This document shows positions 12,208 to 23,963 of a stretch of DNA of 64,000 nucleotides, in pieces. Source of the stretch: Zygnema cylindricum (taxonomy: Eukaryota; Streptophyta; Zygnematophyceae; Zygnematales; Zygnemataceae); NCBI GenBank assembly GCA_037447655.1, contig JBBHKE010001948.1, positions 98,158-162,157 of the forward strand, read 5' to 3'. Positions within the stretch are counted from its first letter, which is position 1, and each line of letters starts with the position of its first letter. Both the position numbers and the translations under genes were made by a program. The notes under the pieces were generated by a model that was not told the DNA's origin, searched no databases, and was given only the letters and a program-made list of their open reading frames with translations.

Positions 12208-12658
12208 TAATGTTTTGTATCGGTAAAAAACTTATCGCGATAAAAAAGATACTGATGGTTATCAGTTGTTGAACAGCGAGTGGTCCAGATATATCGCTCT
12301 GAGACCAACAAGTTCCTTATCGGCGATAAGTGGAAAAATATATAGTTCTTTATGTAATAGTACTTTACATTGTACTATATTATATTTTTCATTGTATACA
12401 GCGTTATGACAATCTGTTTAGCACTTGTTAACGGAAGAACGGGAGTTTAACACAACGGAATAAACCGTGCAACTGTGCGGTATGAACCGTAAAACTATTG
12501 CGGATAGTTATCAAACGGGTGAAAACGTGATAAGAAACGGATGTTATAAGCTTTTTATAACATCAGTACTGTTATATTGTGCCAATATATCAATTATCAG
12601 TTGGCCAATAAAAGGGCCACGTCGGTTATCGGTAAATGGCTACCTATACACAACACTA
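12208..12658. mobile_element. hAT-type MITE, short subfamily (copy 1)
   Basis: Degenerate left end resembling TAGTGTTGTGTATCGG and a matching right end (ATACACAACACTA). Internal sequence is clearly related to the element at 17575-18015. The flanking 8-mers do not match, so this copy is old or rearranged. Confidence 0.6.
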
Positions 12659-13774
12659 ACACCGCCGAAGGGGTTGTGTGCATGTCAACAAGCGCTTTGC
12701 AACTTTTGATGGCGGTTTAGATTTGCTTCCAGTGGCTAGGGTTGCCTCAACGCCATACTTGGCTAGTTGGGATTTGGCGGCGCCTACCATCACCTCTTGT
12801 CTCAGTGATGATGACCCACTTATTCTAGCTGAGGTCTTCCCGAAAGTGGAGGAAAACCTATTTCTGATTCACGATGCTCTTATCTTGGCTCATGCTTGAA
12901 ATCAGGTTCCAACTTTTCCATCTCTTAGTGCCGGAAAAAAAAAACATTTGTAGTAGCACATATCTGCGCAAATGGTTCAAATTACATCATCTATTGGTCG
13001 CGATACCTTTTGCTCAATCACGTGCTCGTTTATGTTAGTTTGAGCCGAGGGTCGATGCGTGGTTGGAAGCCACACCAACTTTTCGACAGTTTGTATGAGG
13101 GTTTACCACTTTGCCTAATGTCTATGTTTGGGTTTGTGTCACCTTCCGTTTTTAAGCCCGCATTTGCAACCAGCCTATTGATTTGTATGGGATTCATTTA
13201 CTATGTTGTCCGTGTGGATGAAATCGTAGCGTTGCACATGGTTTAGTGCACGATGCAATTGTTTCGGTTGGCGTTAAAGCATGGTACACTATAAAACGAG
13301 TGGTAATGTAACCCTTTTCGAAGTCTTTAGGTTGACTTGGTTTATTTCCACGGGTTTGGGAGGGCCCTAGGTAATGTGGTGTTCACGAATCACACCCAGA
13401 CCCACGTTTCTTCTAGTGGTGCATTGCATACAAGAGCAGCGGCTCGGGACACAATAGCTTCCAAGGAACGAGATTATGCTCGCTAAGACGAAGCAAACTA
13501 CTTTGTCCCATTTGCGGCGGAGTTTTTCTGGCACTTTGTCAAGTATTTTGACAATTTCCTATACAATTGTCCGCGAAAAATATTTGAATCCAAGGGTCTA
13601 AGCAATCTCTCATCAAGCCTTCTCTTTGCTTTTTACCCTCAGCGGGTCACAGTTGCCATTCAACGAGAGTAAACTGGGGGTCTCCTCCGACGAAGCCCGG
13701 TGCAAATGACAAGCGGCCTTGCATATCATCCACCAATGGATCTAGTCCACATGTGAGTTTTGGGGGTGTGGAGT
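12659..13774. other. Unassigned intergenic stretch
   Basis: Only short ORFs (up to 80 codons) with no recognisable motifs. Possibly decayed transposon or gene sequence. Confidence 0.3.
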
Positions 13775-13782
13775 GTAATTTG

Positions 13783-14581
13783 CAGCGTTGTGTATCGGTA
13801 AGGATTTGCCGATAACCGATATGGGCCTTTTTTCGGGAAGTCGATAATCGATATATTGGTACAATATATCGTTATCGGTGTTATCGCTGATAAATAACCG
13901 ATATTTATCGGTTATTATCGGCGATAACACCGATATCGATAACTATCGGCAATATCTGTATGGACCGTACGGATAAATGAACGGCCAGTACACTCAACTG
14001 CACGTGTTATTCCCCGGACGCGCCGCGGACCCCCTTCCCCCCGATTTTGGTAAAAAATCGTAATGAATAAATATATATTTTTACTATTTTATAAAAATCA
14101 AATATTTCCTCAAATAAGTGCCCCTAAATCGTCAAAAGATGGTGGCAGTAGGCTGCAGTAATGGCGGCGGTCTGACAGATGTGCTCGTTTGATCTGTTCG
14201 TCTGTACGTATGTTTTCCGAAAAAGTTTGATTTAAAATTTTACAATGTAATTTAATTTGTTCGTTTCAATACTATAGTTTTAGAACTATAAATTATTGTT
14301 TTAAATTTATTGACGTTTATGTGCTGCCTTGTCCGTAATAGATTTTAGTTAAACAGATACGGAACAAATACATTATACGGCATACCACGCTATATAAAGT
14401 AAATAATAAATACAGTATATTATATATTACTATTGTATGCATACTATATTTTTTAAAAGTTATCGCCGATATGGAATTTGTTGGTGTGTGACCGATATAT
14501 CGGAACCGCTGACCGGTCGATAACCGATGGCTATCGGTATCGGTGTTATCGCGATAAATTTTTAACCGATACACAACACTA
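13783..14581. mobile_element. hAT-type MITE, long subfamily (copy 2)
   Basis: 799 bp with terminal inverted repeats (left CAGCGTTGTGTATCGG, right CCGATACACAACACTA). A perfect 8-bp target duplication, GTAATTTG, lies at 13775-13782 and 14582-14589. The right end fits the hAT end consensus YARNG. Many TATCGG/CCGATA motifs cluster near the ends and an internal hairpin lies near 13890-13930. No transposase ORF. Confidence 0.88.
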
Positions 14582-14589
14582 GTAATTTG

Positions 14590-16027
14590 TTAGGGTGTGG
14601 GTAGTCATGTACTATAGGTTTCTTATCTTTGTGGTTGTCATGTTTGTTGTATTAAATTAGTTTTGGTGGTAACTTGTTTTAGTTAGATTTGACTTTTCCG
14701 TGTGTTTTGTATGCCTTATTCTTTGATGACTTGTGTAGTCTTAAGCTTTATCTTTTCCTTTTTATTGTAAGCCTTCTCTACCTTGATGGTTTTCCTTTTT
14801 CTAAGTTGAAATATAGACGTCAAGTATCTTCCATTGGCCCCCAAAGGGATACCATTCATTGACGTGCAATCATCTCCGACTTACGTTGAACCTCCATAAG
14901 GCGAAAAGTGATGTTGTTTACTTGAAAAAGTGCATTTTTGTACAAGGCCGTACTGTTTTTTTTTTTAAATACGTTTATTGGAGATGCGGTAAGATTCTCC
15001 TAAATAATGGGCGACAGCGTCGACCATCCGATGCGCTGTTTTAGAAGCAAACGCCCATTCTATCCAGTGTCTGGCGAGTGTCCTCCACTGTTTTCAAGGA
15101 GAAGAGTAGCCACACATTGGACGTGTAAAATTTGTACATTGATACAAAAAGATACGATCTACGGCGGAGGAGCCATGACAGCGTAACAATTGGCAAAGTA
15201 CGCACGGAGAAATGTTTAAAATTTAATACTTTTCTACAAATCTTAAATTCTGTCCGTCCGTACAGAGACGACGCTCACATTTTGTGTTTTTGGAATCTTT
15301 TATTATTCTCGTAGTCTGAACGGGAACATAAGTGGTTCCAAACTTCCAATCGAAATAAAGCATGTAGACGATATGTGCTTTGATGGCACAAGGTGATGGA
15401 GAAAGTGAACAAAATATTTTAAAAGGTTCCGTACGATTACTGTCGGCGCCTGATGGAGAAGAGGCCTCAGGGTGAAGTTACATCGGACGAAAAGTATCAG
15501 ACAAAAAGTGGGTTGTTTACAGCAATCAGGACCTCTCCGTACTTCGCCGTACCATTTATTTTGATTATATGCGCGACCAACATTATAGATAATCTGGCCA
15601 ATATCCTCCAAAAGTTTGAGAGGTGACATTGACCGGGGTATTCATTCGCGACGAATTCGCTTCAAATTTTTATGTAACTACCAACCCACCACCCACTTCG
15701 TGGTGGGTACCATTTACATAAAAATTTGAGCCGCGACACGTTGGATGATTAACATACGTGTCACGGTGGACAACCAACGGAATTCAAAAAATTTGCACAT
15801 GATATGTACCTTTCAAAATCCAACCGGAAACACAAAAGTAGTCTCGTAACGCTTTTTCAGCACGCTATTTCTATCAACTCTCATTCGTCATACTATTGCA
15901 AAAAGTACAAAAGTTGTATCGCACGATGACCTGGTTTGCACGTACATGAAGATTTCAGCTTTTCAAGTTAAAGCTGGTTGGTGTCAAAAATATTTGACGA
16001 ATTTCAATATCCGATACTACCTTACGT
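14590..16027. other. Unassigned repeat-rich intergenic stretch
   Basis: No convincing gene. ORFs reach 108 codons without recognisable domains. A strong hairpin lies at 15662-15729. Confidence 0.3.
15662..15729. repeat. Near-perfect hairpin
   Basis: Outer arms TCAAATTTTTATGTAA and TTACATAAAAATTTGA pair fully. Inner arms ACCCACCAC and GTGGTGGGT pair around a 7-nt loop, with small bulges between. Confidence 0.7.
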
Positions 16028-17108
16028 GGTACAGAACTGTACCACTCAATTTAGAAAACGTGGGTCATAGCATTACGCAATTGAACATCGTTCAAAATGT
16101 AGCATCCAGTAATGTTGGCCGTGGTCGTACAATTACAGGAATTCTTGATGGAACATGGGCCTTAGGGTACGTCCCCATGTAATCGGTACTTTGATAAAGT
16201 ATTTTGGACTGTACAGTAGTGAAAATTATCCATACTACTTTGAAGAACGTCCCTTTGTGCGAAAATGAAATTGGAACTTTGAAATGTGACGGTTGTAGAC
16301 GTAGGTACAACTTGTGACGATTGAAACCGACTACGAAACTTCCGACGATTAGTGACGCCAACAAAAACAACGACAATGGTAGACGTCTAGATTTTTGTGA
16401 AATTGTAGATGTTTAGGATTTGGTGACATTGTGACGTCATGCTCACTTGTGACAACGTCGACGTCACTAATTCAATAACTTTCCGCCATGGTTTCCCGAT
16501 TCCGTTTTTTCTACTTTTCTCACTCGATAATCCATAAAAAAAAACCTAAAAAATGTCAAAAACAATGTTTTAAAAATATCTTTCATTTTATACCAATAGT
16601 GTCGTGTCTTATTCTAAATAGTGTGAGATAAAAGCGATAGTGTGAGAGGGAGAGGGGAGAGGCGACGACAACACAAAATTTTGCAAAGGACCCCATGAAT
16701 GAAAGTCCAAGTCCGAGACCCCTTCAACTTTTTTTCCGTACATGCGCGTGACAGGCACGGAGAAAAATAGAGAGGACTCTCCTATGTCTCAAAATTTTCC
16801 CACTCTTGTAGCGCGTGCGTGGGTCATTTTTCATTCGCTGTTTGAGAGGTACTTTAACTAAAATCACCCCCTCGAGGTGATTTTGGATGAAGTGTTTTTT
16901 GGGCTGGATTCTCTTGCCCGGGGGTCAAAAAGGGGAAAACGCCAAAATGCGTTCACATGACGACAAACACGCCTTTCATCCAAAGTATGAATTGACGTTG
17001 ACTCTACTTTGGTAAAAACGATTTTCTCGTACGGCTAAAGTTTTTGCTAAAGTTTTAAGGGCAAAAAGACAGAGAAAAGTAAATACTTTAAAACATGGGG
17101 ACACCCCC
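16028..17108. repeat. Dispersed duplication, copy 1
   Basis: Direct-orientation relative of 18392-19875. The opening 130 bp, from ACTGTACCACTCAATTT onward, match closely, as does the later block with CACCCCCTCGAGGTGATTTT. A segment at about 16390-16530 matches 18580-18720 in the opposite orientation, so one copy carries an internal inversion. Confidence 0.7.
16165..17108. mobile_element. PIF/Harbinger-like non-autonomous element (inferred)
   Basis: 944 bp with inverted ends GGGTACGTCCCCATG (left) and CATGGGGACACCCCC (right), extending into a shared AAAGTATTT block. It is flanked by TTA on both sides (16162-16164 and 17109-17111). A 3-bp TTA duplication with G-rich ends fits PIF/Harbinger or Tourist-type MITEs. 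No transposase ORF. The class is an inference from ends and flanks only. Confidence 0.55.
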
Positions 17109-17111
17109 TTA

Positions 17112-17355
17112 TACCTTCTACGATACCAAGAGTACAAAGTACAATAATGTTGGATAGTATTGACATTACAAAACCTTCAATTTTTTTTCGTTTTTTGCTT
17201 ACCCGACCGTAACCGATTTTTTTTATTTTTTTTCGTGAATTACCCGCCCGAATCCGCCCAACCCCCCAAATTTGGCAACCGAATCCGTTCCGGATCCGAC
17301 GCGGGCGGTCGGTTAACGGTCGGTTACGGTTTCCGTTAACCGTTTGCGACCTCTG
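17112..17355 (-). mobile_element. Fragment of a hAT-type element (family of 51137-51826)
   Basis: Reverse-orientation match to 49845-51007 and 51137-51826, with the same CGGTCGGTTAACGGTCGGTT-type repeats and the terminal GCGACCTCTG. The other end is missing where the Harbinger-like element begins. Confidence 0.6.
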
Positions 17356-17574
17356 GCTGACGTGACAGTACCAAAAAAAAACTTACCTTCTTGGTCATCA
17401 CTCTTTGAGAAAGTTCGTTGTACGCTCTGTCACGCGGTCATATGGCTGTAACCATGTGATAAGATAAATAGCCTAATACAACTATATAGCCGATGTTCAT
17501 AATATCGATATATTGGCAGAACATGTTTACATCCTTGGTCACAATGGTCAGCATAGGGAGTTTAGGGACGCATG

Positions 17575-18015
17575 TAGTGTTGTGTATCGCCAAGAAATTT
17601 ATCACGATAACTCTAATACCGATAGTTATCGGTTATAGAACGGTCAAGGGTTATGATATATCGCTCCGAGACCAACAAATTCCTTATCGGTGATAAGTGG
17701 AAAAAATATAGTACGCTATATAATAGTACTTTATAATATACTGTATTATATCTTTCACTTTATATAGCGTGGAATGTCACGTGTAAAAATCTGGTCCGTA
17801 CTCTGTGTAACGATGCAGTACGACGGAACAAGCCGTACAATTGTACGGTATTAGCGTACAATTATCGCCGATAGCTATCGGTACCGGTGTTATCGCGATA
17901 AAAAACCGAGGCGATAACACCAGTTTCGATATATCGTGCCAATATATCGATTATTGGCAAGCCAATAAAAGGTACATATCGATTATCGGCAAAACCTTGC
18001 CGATACACAACACTA
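17575..18015. mobile_element. hAT-type MITE, short subfamily (copy 3)
   Basis: 441 bp, ends TAGTGTTGTGTATCG and CCGATACACAACACTA, with a perfect 8-bp target duplication GACGCATG at 17567-17574 and 18016-18023. The interior matches copy 1. Confidence 0.88.
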
Positions 18016-18391
18016 GACGCATGCCATAATTCTTTTTTGGCGTCACATACCAACAATAGGCAATTTAACTTTATTTCTTCGATCTAAATCTTTCAAATTG
18101 ACTGTCAAGAAAAAGACGCAAACTCGTCGACAAAAATCGCGTTCTCATATGTTCGTCCGTCGATCGTGTGAACAACGCGACGGCGTAAGAATTGTGAGAT
18201 TTTGTACGGGTACACATATTACTGTAGACATCGAAAGGGCGGGTGTTTATTATTTAGGACAACCCAAATTACAGTTAGGGATTGATTAGTATATATATTT
18301 TTTTTTCAAAGAAAAAAAAATCCCGATTAGTGTTAATAACACTAATTTTTTTTTACGCTATTTATTCCTTTACTCTTATAGCGATTGACGG

Positions 18392-19875
18392 TGTACTGTA
18401 CCACTCAATTTAGAAAACGTGGGTCACAACTTTACGCAAAAGAACATCGTTCAAAATGTAGCATCTTGTAATGTTGGCCGTGGCCGTACAATTACAGGAA
18501 TTCTTGACGTCCCCATGTAATCGGTACTTTGATAAAGTATTTTGGACTGTACACTTTTGACTATCTTTGAGCGTATTTTGATGGCAAGTAGAGTAGGAAA
18601 AGACAAAAAACAACAATCGGGAAATCATGGCGGAAAGTTTTAGAAGTTGTGACGTGGGCGCTGTCATAGTTGAGCGTGACGCGCGTGACGTCACAATGTC
18701 ACAAACCCTAAACATCTGCAATACCTCCACGTCGACAATGTGGCGTGCACATATTGCGAAGTGACAGAAACTGTTCAACGTGCGGGTGGACGTCTGAAAT
18801 CGAAATTGAGTGGAGGTTTCGCACCATTTTGTGTACCGTTTATGTGTCACATGTTTCGTACACGTCTACGGTTGTCACTTTTTGAAGTAACAAGTTATTT
18901 GCGATAACATCGGAATGCTCATAAAGATGTACAGAGAATCTTCGCTAAAAACAAAGTTACAAGATTAAAGTTTTGGTTACATGGGAAAGTGCCCTAATTC
19001 TAAAAAGTGTGAGATAAAAGGGATGGTGTGAGAGGGAGAGGGGAGAGGCGACGACGACGCAAAATTTTGCAAAGGACCCCATGAATGAAAGTGGAGGTCC
19101 GAGACCCCTGCAATTTTTTTTCCGTACATGCGCGTGACGGGCACGGAGAAAAATAGAGAGGACTCTCCCTCGTCCTAAAATTTTCCCACTCTTGTAGCGC
19201 GTGCGTGGGTCATTTTTCATTCGTTGTTTGAGCGGTACCTTAACTAAAATCACCCCCTCGAGGTGATTTGGATGAAGTTTTTTTTTGGGCTGGATTCTCT
19301 TGCCCGGGGGTCGAAAAGGGGAACACGCCAAAATGCGTTCTGTGAGATAAAAGGGATGGTGTGAGAGGGAGAGGGGAGAGGCGACGACGGCGCAAAATTT
19401 TGCAAAGGACCCCATGAATGAAAGTGGAGGTCCGAGACCCCTGCAATTTTTTTTCCGTACATGCGCGTGACGGGCACGGAGAAAAATAGAGAGGACTCTC
19501 CCTCGTCCTAAAATTTTCCCACTCTTGTGGCGCGTGAGTGTGTCGTTTTTCATTCGCTGTTTGGGCGGTTCTTGAACTAAAATCACCCCCTCGAGGTGAT
19601 TTTGGATGAAGTTTTTTTTTGGGGAGGTGATTTTGGTTGAAGTTTTTTTTTGGGTTGGATTCTCTTGCCCGACGGCCGAAAAGGGGAAAACGCCAAAATG
19701 CGTTCACATGACGACAAACATGCCCTACATCCAAAGTATGAATTGACGTTCACTCTACTTTGGTAAAAATGATTTTCTCGTACGGCTAAAGTTTTTATCA
19801 AAGTTCCCTAAATTTTAGGGCAAAAAGACAAAGAAAAGTAGATACTTTATAACTTTAATACATGGGGACGTACCC
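18392..19875. repeat. Dispersed duplication, copy 2, with internal tandem
   Basis: Counterpart of 16028-17108. It carries a roughly 333-bp tandem duplication (units from 19008 and 19341, both opening with TGTGAGATAAAAG), absent from copy 1, and a further 30-bp duplication near 19600-19650. The left end of the Harbinger-like element is about 20 bp short; the right end keeps GGGGACGTACCC followed by TTA. Confidence 0.7.
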
Positions 19876-20091
19876 TTAGTGTTAATAACTTTTTCGCCAC
19901 CTAAAACATATTTTCTCCGTACACACTCGTCCGATTTTCAATTTAAGACCGCCAATCGAAAGCTGAGAATCTTACCTTTCCATCACATCCGTCCGATCCA
20001 CAATCCGACATCTGTGTACGTAGAAAAGATGCTTTCAGAGACGAAAAAGACATCAGCGCTAAAAAGTAATAACTAATAACGATTCACGGTG
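19876..20091. mobile_element. TA-flanked MITE, left end truncated
   Basis: Closely related to 30508-30724 along its length. The right end CGATTCACGGTG is followed by TA. The first 17 bp of the left end are missing where it abuts the duplicated block. Confidence 0.65.
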
Positions 20092-20201
20092 TACTGTACA
20101 GTACAGTACTGTACCGTAAAAGAGCAGAAGGAACCATTTTTTTTTTAGGACGTTTCGTTTTGACTTTTGACCTGTTTTTTGTTTCGGTTCGTTGTATGGC
20201 C

Positions 20202-23200
20202 ATGGCACTCGCTCTCCCTTCTACTCTCTCCTTCTCTGTCCCTGTCGGAGTCTCCTCCACGGCTTCACTTTCGCCGCCATGGCGAGTGATTCCTGGAGGC
20301 TTTTCTGGAGCACGTTTGCCAGGTCCTTATAACTGCTTCTTCTTTGTCTTTAGCTCTAGAGAAAGTTACCCTCATGCTGAGGGTGAATCGTACAGTTTTA
20401 TGAGTAACCGTACGTACGAATGTACGGCTTCTCATGAAACTGTTTATAATGTATGATTTTCCGAGGGCTAAACGTCGATAGTGTAAGATTGCGATCAGCG
20501 AGGCAGTTTGATAACGGTGGCATTTAAAGAAGTCCTACCGTTGTCCTGTCATCAGTAGGGTGATTATTATACGTATGCTAATCCTGGCCAGTAATCGTAG
20601 TGATCGTACAGAAAAGCGTGCGGAACGTACAGTTTTTGTACGATTACGAAGATTACTGGCAAGTAATGCCAGTAGTAGGGTGCGTGTAGTCATTCTTGAA
20701 GGAGAGACAGAGTTCTGCAACTGGCCTTTTTATGCATGGATTTTTTTTCCACTGTTTCTTGCAAAAAGGATGCATTACCAAGTTCTACTTGAAAGATGGA
20801 TGTGCCTCTCTTTTTATCCCTCTGGTCTCTCTTTCTCGCTCTCTTTCTGTCTGTGTCTGTTCGTGTGCGACAAAAGAGCCGTTCATACGTATGTTTTTTG
20901 CATGAAAGTCCATAGGTTACTACAGCTTGTAATATCTGTTCGGCTATCAGAGGAATGAGTCATGAAAGCTTACTTTGTTATACGTGACCGTTTATTCCCT
21001 TTTAATTCTCTCTCTTTAACTATCCAACGGCCGGGAGAGCCCTCAGAGTCCGGGATAGGCATTTATTTTGCAGGTTTCAAACCTACTTGTTTCTATTTCT
21101 TATGATCACACCTTTTCACATATTTACAGTTTCTGATGCCGCCTTTTGCAGTGATTAAAGTTTCTAGAAACAACAACAGGACAAAGAGGTTTGTCGCTGC
21201 GGCTGCTGATGGTGCCGACGTGGCAACAGTCAAAAAAATTACGGAGGTGACCAAGGACACATTCTATCCTGCACTTGAAGCGGCCGGTGACAAGCTTGTC
21301 GTCCTGGACATGTACACACAATGGTATGTATTTGCTTTTTTCTCCGTCGTCTTTCTTCAACGTTTATTAGTTTTCTCATGTAGTTGTGCATGTATTTGCA
21401 TTCTTGCTCCTTAATCTTTCTTCACGCTTATAAAGTTTCACATGTGGTTTTCAAAGTTTACCTAGTAATTTCTACAGTTTTTGTGTTGTTTTAGGCGTTG
21501 CTATATCCTACCGAAGATGCGGAGCACGTTCCTTTGGAGGTCCTCTTTTGGCTATTGTTAAGTTACGCATGTCTTGGAATTTCAGATTAAACCCAAGATG
21601 CATTAGAAATATGATGGTATGACAAGCATCTTTGCTGAAAATTGCGAGTTTTTTAGACATGTGGAATTATTTCCGCACATGTTTCTTCAATACAGGTTAT
21701 CGAGAAACGCTCCCGGATGGTTTACACAAATGAAGGTGTATGCCATTTTTGCCAAGAGATTCTCATATTGAGTTTGTGTCACTGCCTTATGGCTTTCAGC
21801 CCAATTCAGTAGACGGACTCATATACTGAAACCAAAAAGTCGGTAGAAAATTTCTATTACACGGCTCAATAAAAAATTGTATTCCCTGGGAAACACGCAA
21901 AATCTACTTTCAAAGCTTTCAATTGGGAAAATAATAAGATGAAAAAAAAGATGAGATCGAAGTTTTGAAGATAAATGTGATTCACGTTTTGCCTTGGAAT
22001 ACCCTTTTTCTTTTTTTTTAGTTAAATGCAGATTCTGAACTCTTGCCTTGTTCTATTCACCTGTTGTATGGTCTGTCTTGTCGAATCAGTAAGGCAAAAG
22101 TTGCATGTATTCATCAATATCTTGTTGATGTCTGGACTTAACAAACACAGAGCAGTTTTTATGACGAATTACTATTTCTGGAAACTTGTTTACTGCTTTT
22201 TAAGTCTTCATGTCGGGGCAAAGTCTTGAATTGTACCTGGGCAACTGAGATTCAAGATGCTGATGCAATGCTAGTACAATGTTATTATGTTTCATGGTCA
22301 GCCTGTTGAATGGCAACTGACGACCGCTAAAAAGGAAACTTAGAAAAAAAAAAATTGGACAGGACAATAGATTGTTTAGTCGTAAGTATTATTAGTCTTT
22401 CAAATTGGCACCATTATGACTGATGACTGCACGATTATTATCTTTATGTACGATTTGACAGATTGGCAGTTTAGTTGGAAGTCTTATAAGTATTTTAATT
22501 TTGGTGCTGTTATAACCGATGACTGCAGCATGTCACGACTATTATCTCTACATTACAATTTGACGGATTGGCTATGTCAGTGAATGGTACCCTTTCGCTA
22601 TTAGTGTAAAGGAATTTGAGTGCAAATGCAGAATTAGAATGTTTAAGACTAATCTAGTGTAGGGAGACATGGTTACTTGTAGTTCACTCCCTTAAATAAT
22701 GTTATGAACATTATTTTGTCATTTTCGGTGGAAAAAAAGTCGAGGTCGAATTAGTGTTTTTACCACTAATTGTGATGGGCAGTGTAGTTCGTTTCTTTTA
22801 TAAATTCGGTTTAAGGATTTCAATAATCGCAGATTTTCTAAGGTGTCAACAATATCTGATAGATATCAAAAGTTTCTTGCTTACTCTGGAGTGGACAGGT
22901 GTGGTCCTTGTAAGATGTTAGAGCCCAAGATCCAAGCACTGGTTCCCGAATATACAGATGTGGTCTTTCTTAAACTCGACTGCAACCAGGATAACAAGGT
23001 GCGTGATGTCCTAACGATGGGAAATGAGTGTTGAGAATTTGATTGACAATTTGTAATGAGGCGTTCGTTCCATGCTCAATTTAACCAGAATCGTCTTGTT
23101 TTTTTTTTTTTTTTGAGCTACTGGTTTGCTCCTGCACCTGGATGGTGTGTCTTGAAGGATATCAGGAATATAAGCAAATGTTACATACTAATGGTATCAT

Positions 23201-23963
23201 TCAAATTCCAGCCATCAGTTGTATTTGGGCATATTAGGGCACAGCTTCTTGACTCCAACTGCTTGAAGTTTGCCTCTTACTTATATTGAGTGTCCTTATA
23301 CAAACTCGGGTGACCAAGCTAAACCAACTACGAGTTCCACAGAAGCACATTTCTCCCCAGCATTCATTGTGATGGGCCCGTATATTACGTGCAGCTTATA
23401 AGAAGATCCTGGTCTTAATGTTCACCTTTCTCATGTTCCTTTCAATTGCGGTGTTCTTTATGAGCTCGGTGATATCCTTGCTTGTAAAAGGAACTCGAAC
23501 TAGGCTATCTTAGTAAGCTGGCATTGGCAGTTTCACTGATGTTTATGCCTGGAAGATCCAAAAGTATGACTCATTTTAGGACAAAGCCACGTATGACTTC
23601 ACAAAACTACGCTTGACTTGATGTGACTTGATGCGACTTGATGTGACTTGATGCGACTTGATGTGACTTGATGTGACTTGACTTGACTTGATTTAATGTG
23701 AGTTGATGTGACGTGACGTGATGTGACGTGACTTGATTTGACTTGATGGGACTTGACTTGACTTTGATTGACTTGACTTGACTTGGCCTGACTTTGACAT
23801 TGTGACGATGGATTCTTTGATGCAGCCTTTGGCAAAGGAGCTTGGAATTCGAGTGGTGCCCACATTTAAATTGTTCAAATATAAAGAGCTGGTAGGAGAG
23901 GTAGTTGGAGCCAAATATGATTTGCTTCTCAGTGAGATCAAAAAGTGGAGGTCAGCGGAATAG
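20202..23963 (+). CDS. TRXF: Thioredoxin f, chloroplastic
   Basis: Four exons with matching phases: 20202-20322, 21152-21323, 22899-22998, 23826-23963; 176 aa. It reduces regulatory disulfides of Calvin-cycle and starch enzymes in the chloroplast stroma, using electrons from ferredoxin-thioredoxin reductase. Residues 1 to about 70 form a Ser/Arg-rich transit peptide (MALALPSTLSFSVPVG start). The mature domain has DKLVVLDMYTQW, the active site WCGPC (98-102, with the Trp codon split by intron 2), the extra f-type cysteine C126 in KLDCNQDN, and the cis-Pro loop RVVPTF (P143). The ATG at 20202 has a GCC context; an ATG at 20196 is in frame. The donor of exon 1 is the least certain junction; another at about 20385 would lengthen the transit peptide. 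Confidence 0.9.
20392..20446 (+). repeat. Hairpin in intron 1 of thioredoxin f
   Basis: Arms ACAGTTTTATGAG and CTCATGAAACTGT, with an inner CCGTAC/GTACGG pairing. If the alternative first-exon donor is used, part of it would lie in the exon. Confidence 0.5.
20586..20675 (+). repeat. Long imperfect hairpin in intron 1 of thioredoxin f
   Basis: Arms of about 30 bp, each with a CCAGTAATC block and a TCGTACA block, pair around a loop of about 25 nt. Probably a small foldback element. Confidence 0.6.
23606..23800 (+). repeat. TGACT/TGATG minisatellite in intron 3 of thioredoxin f
   Basis: Array built on GACTTGATGTGACTTGATGC that runs almost to the acceptor of the last exon at 23826. Confidence 0.85.

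Noticed and set aside
19240-19734. Overlapping minus-strand ORFs with repeated segments
   Set aside because: Frames across a duplicated transposon block; repetition comes from the 333-bp tandem, no domain seen.
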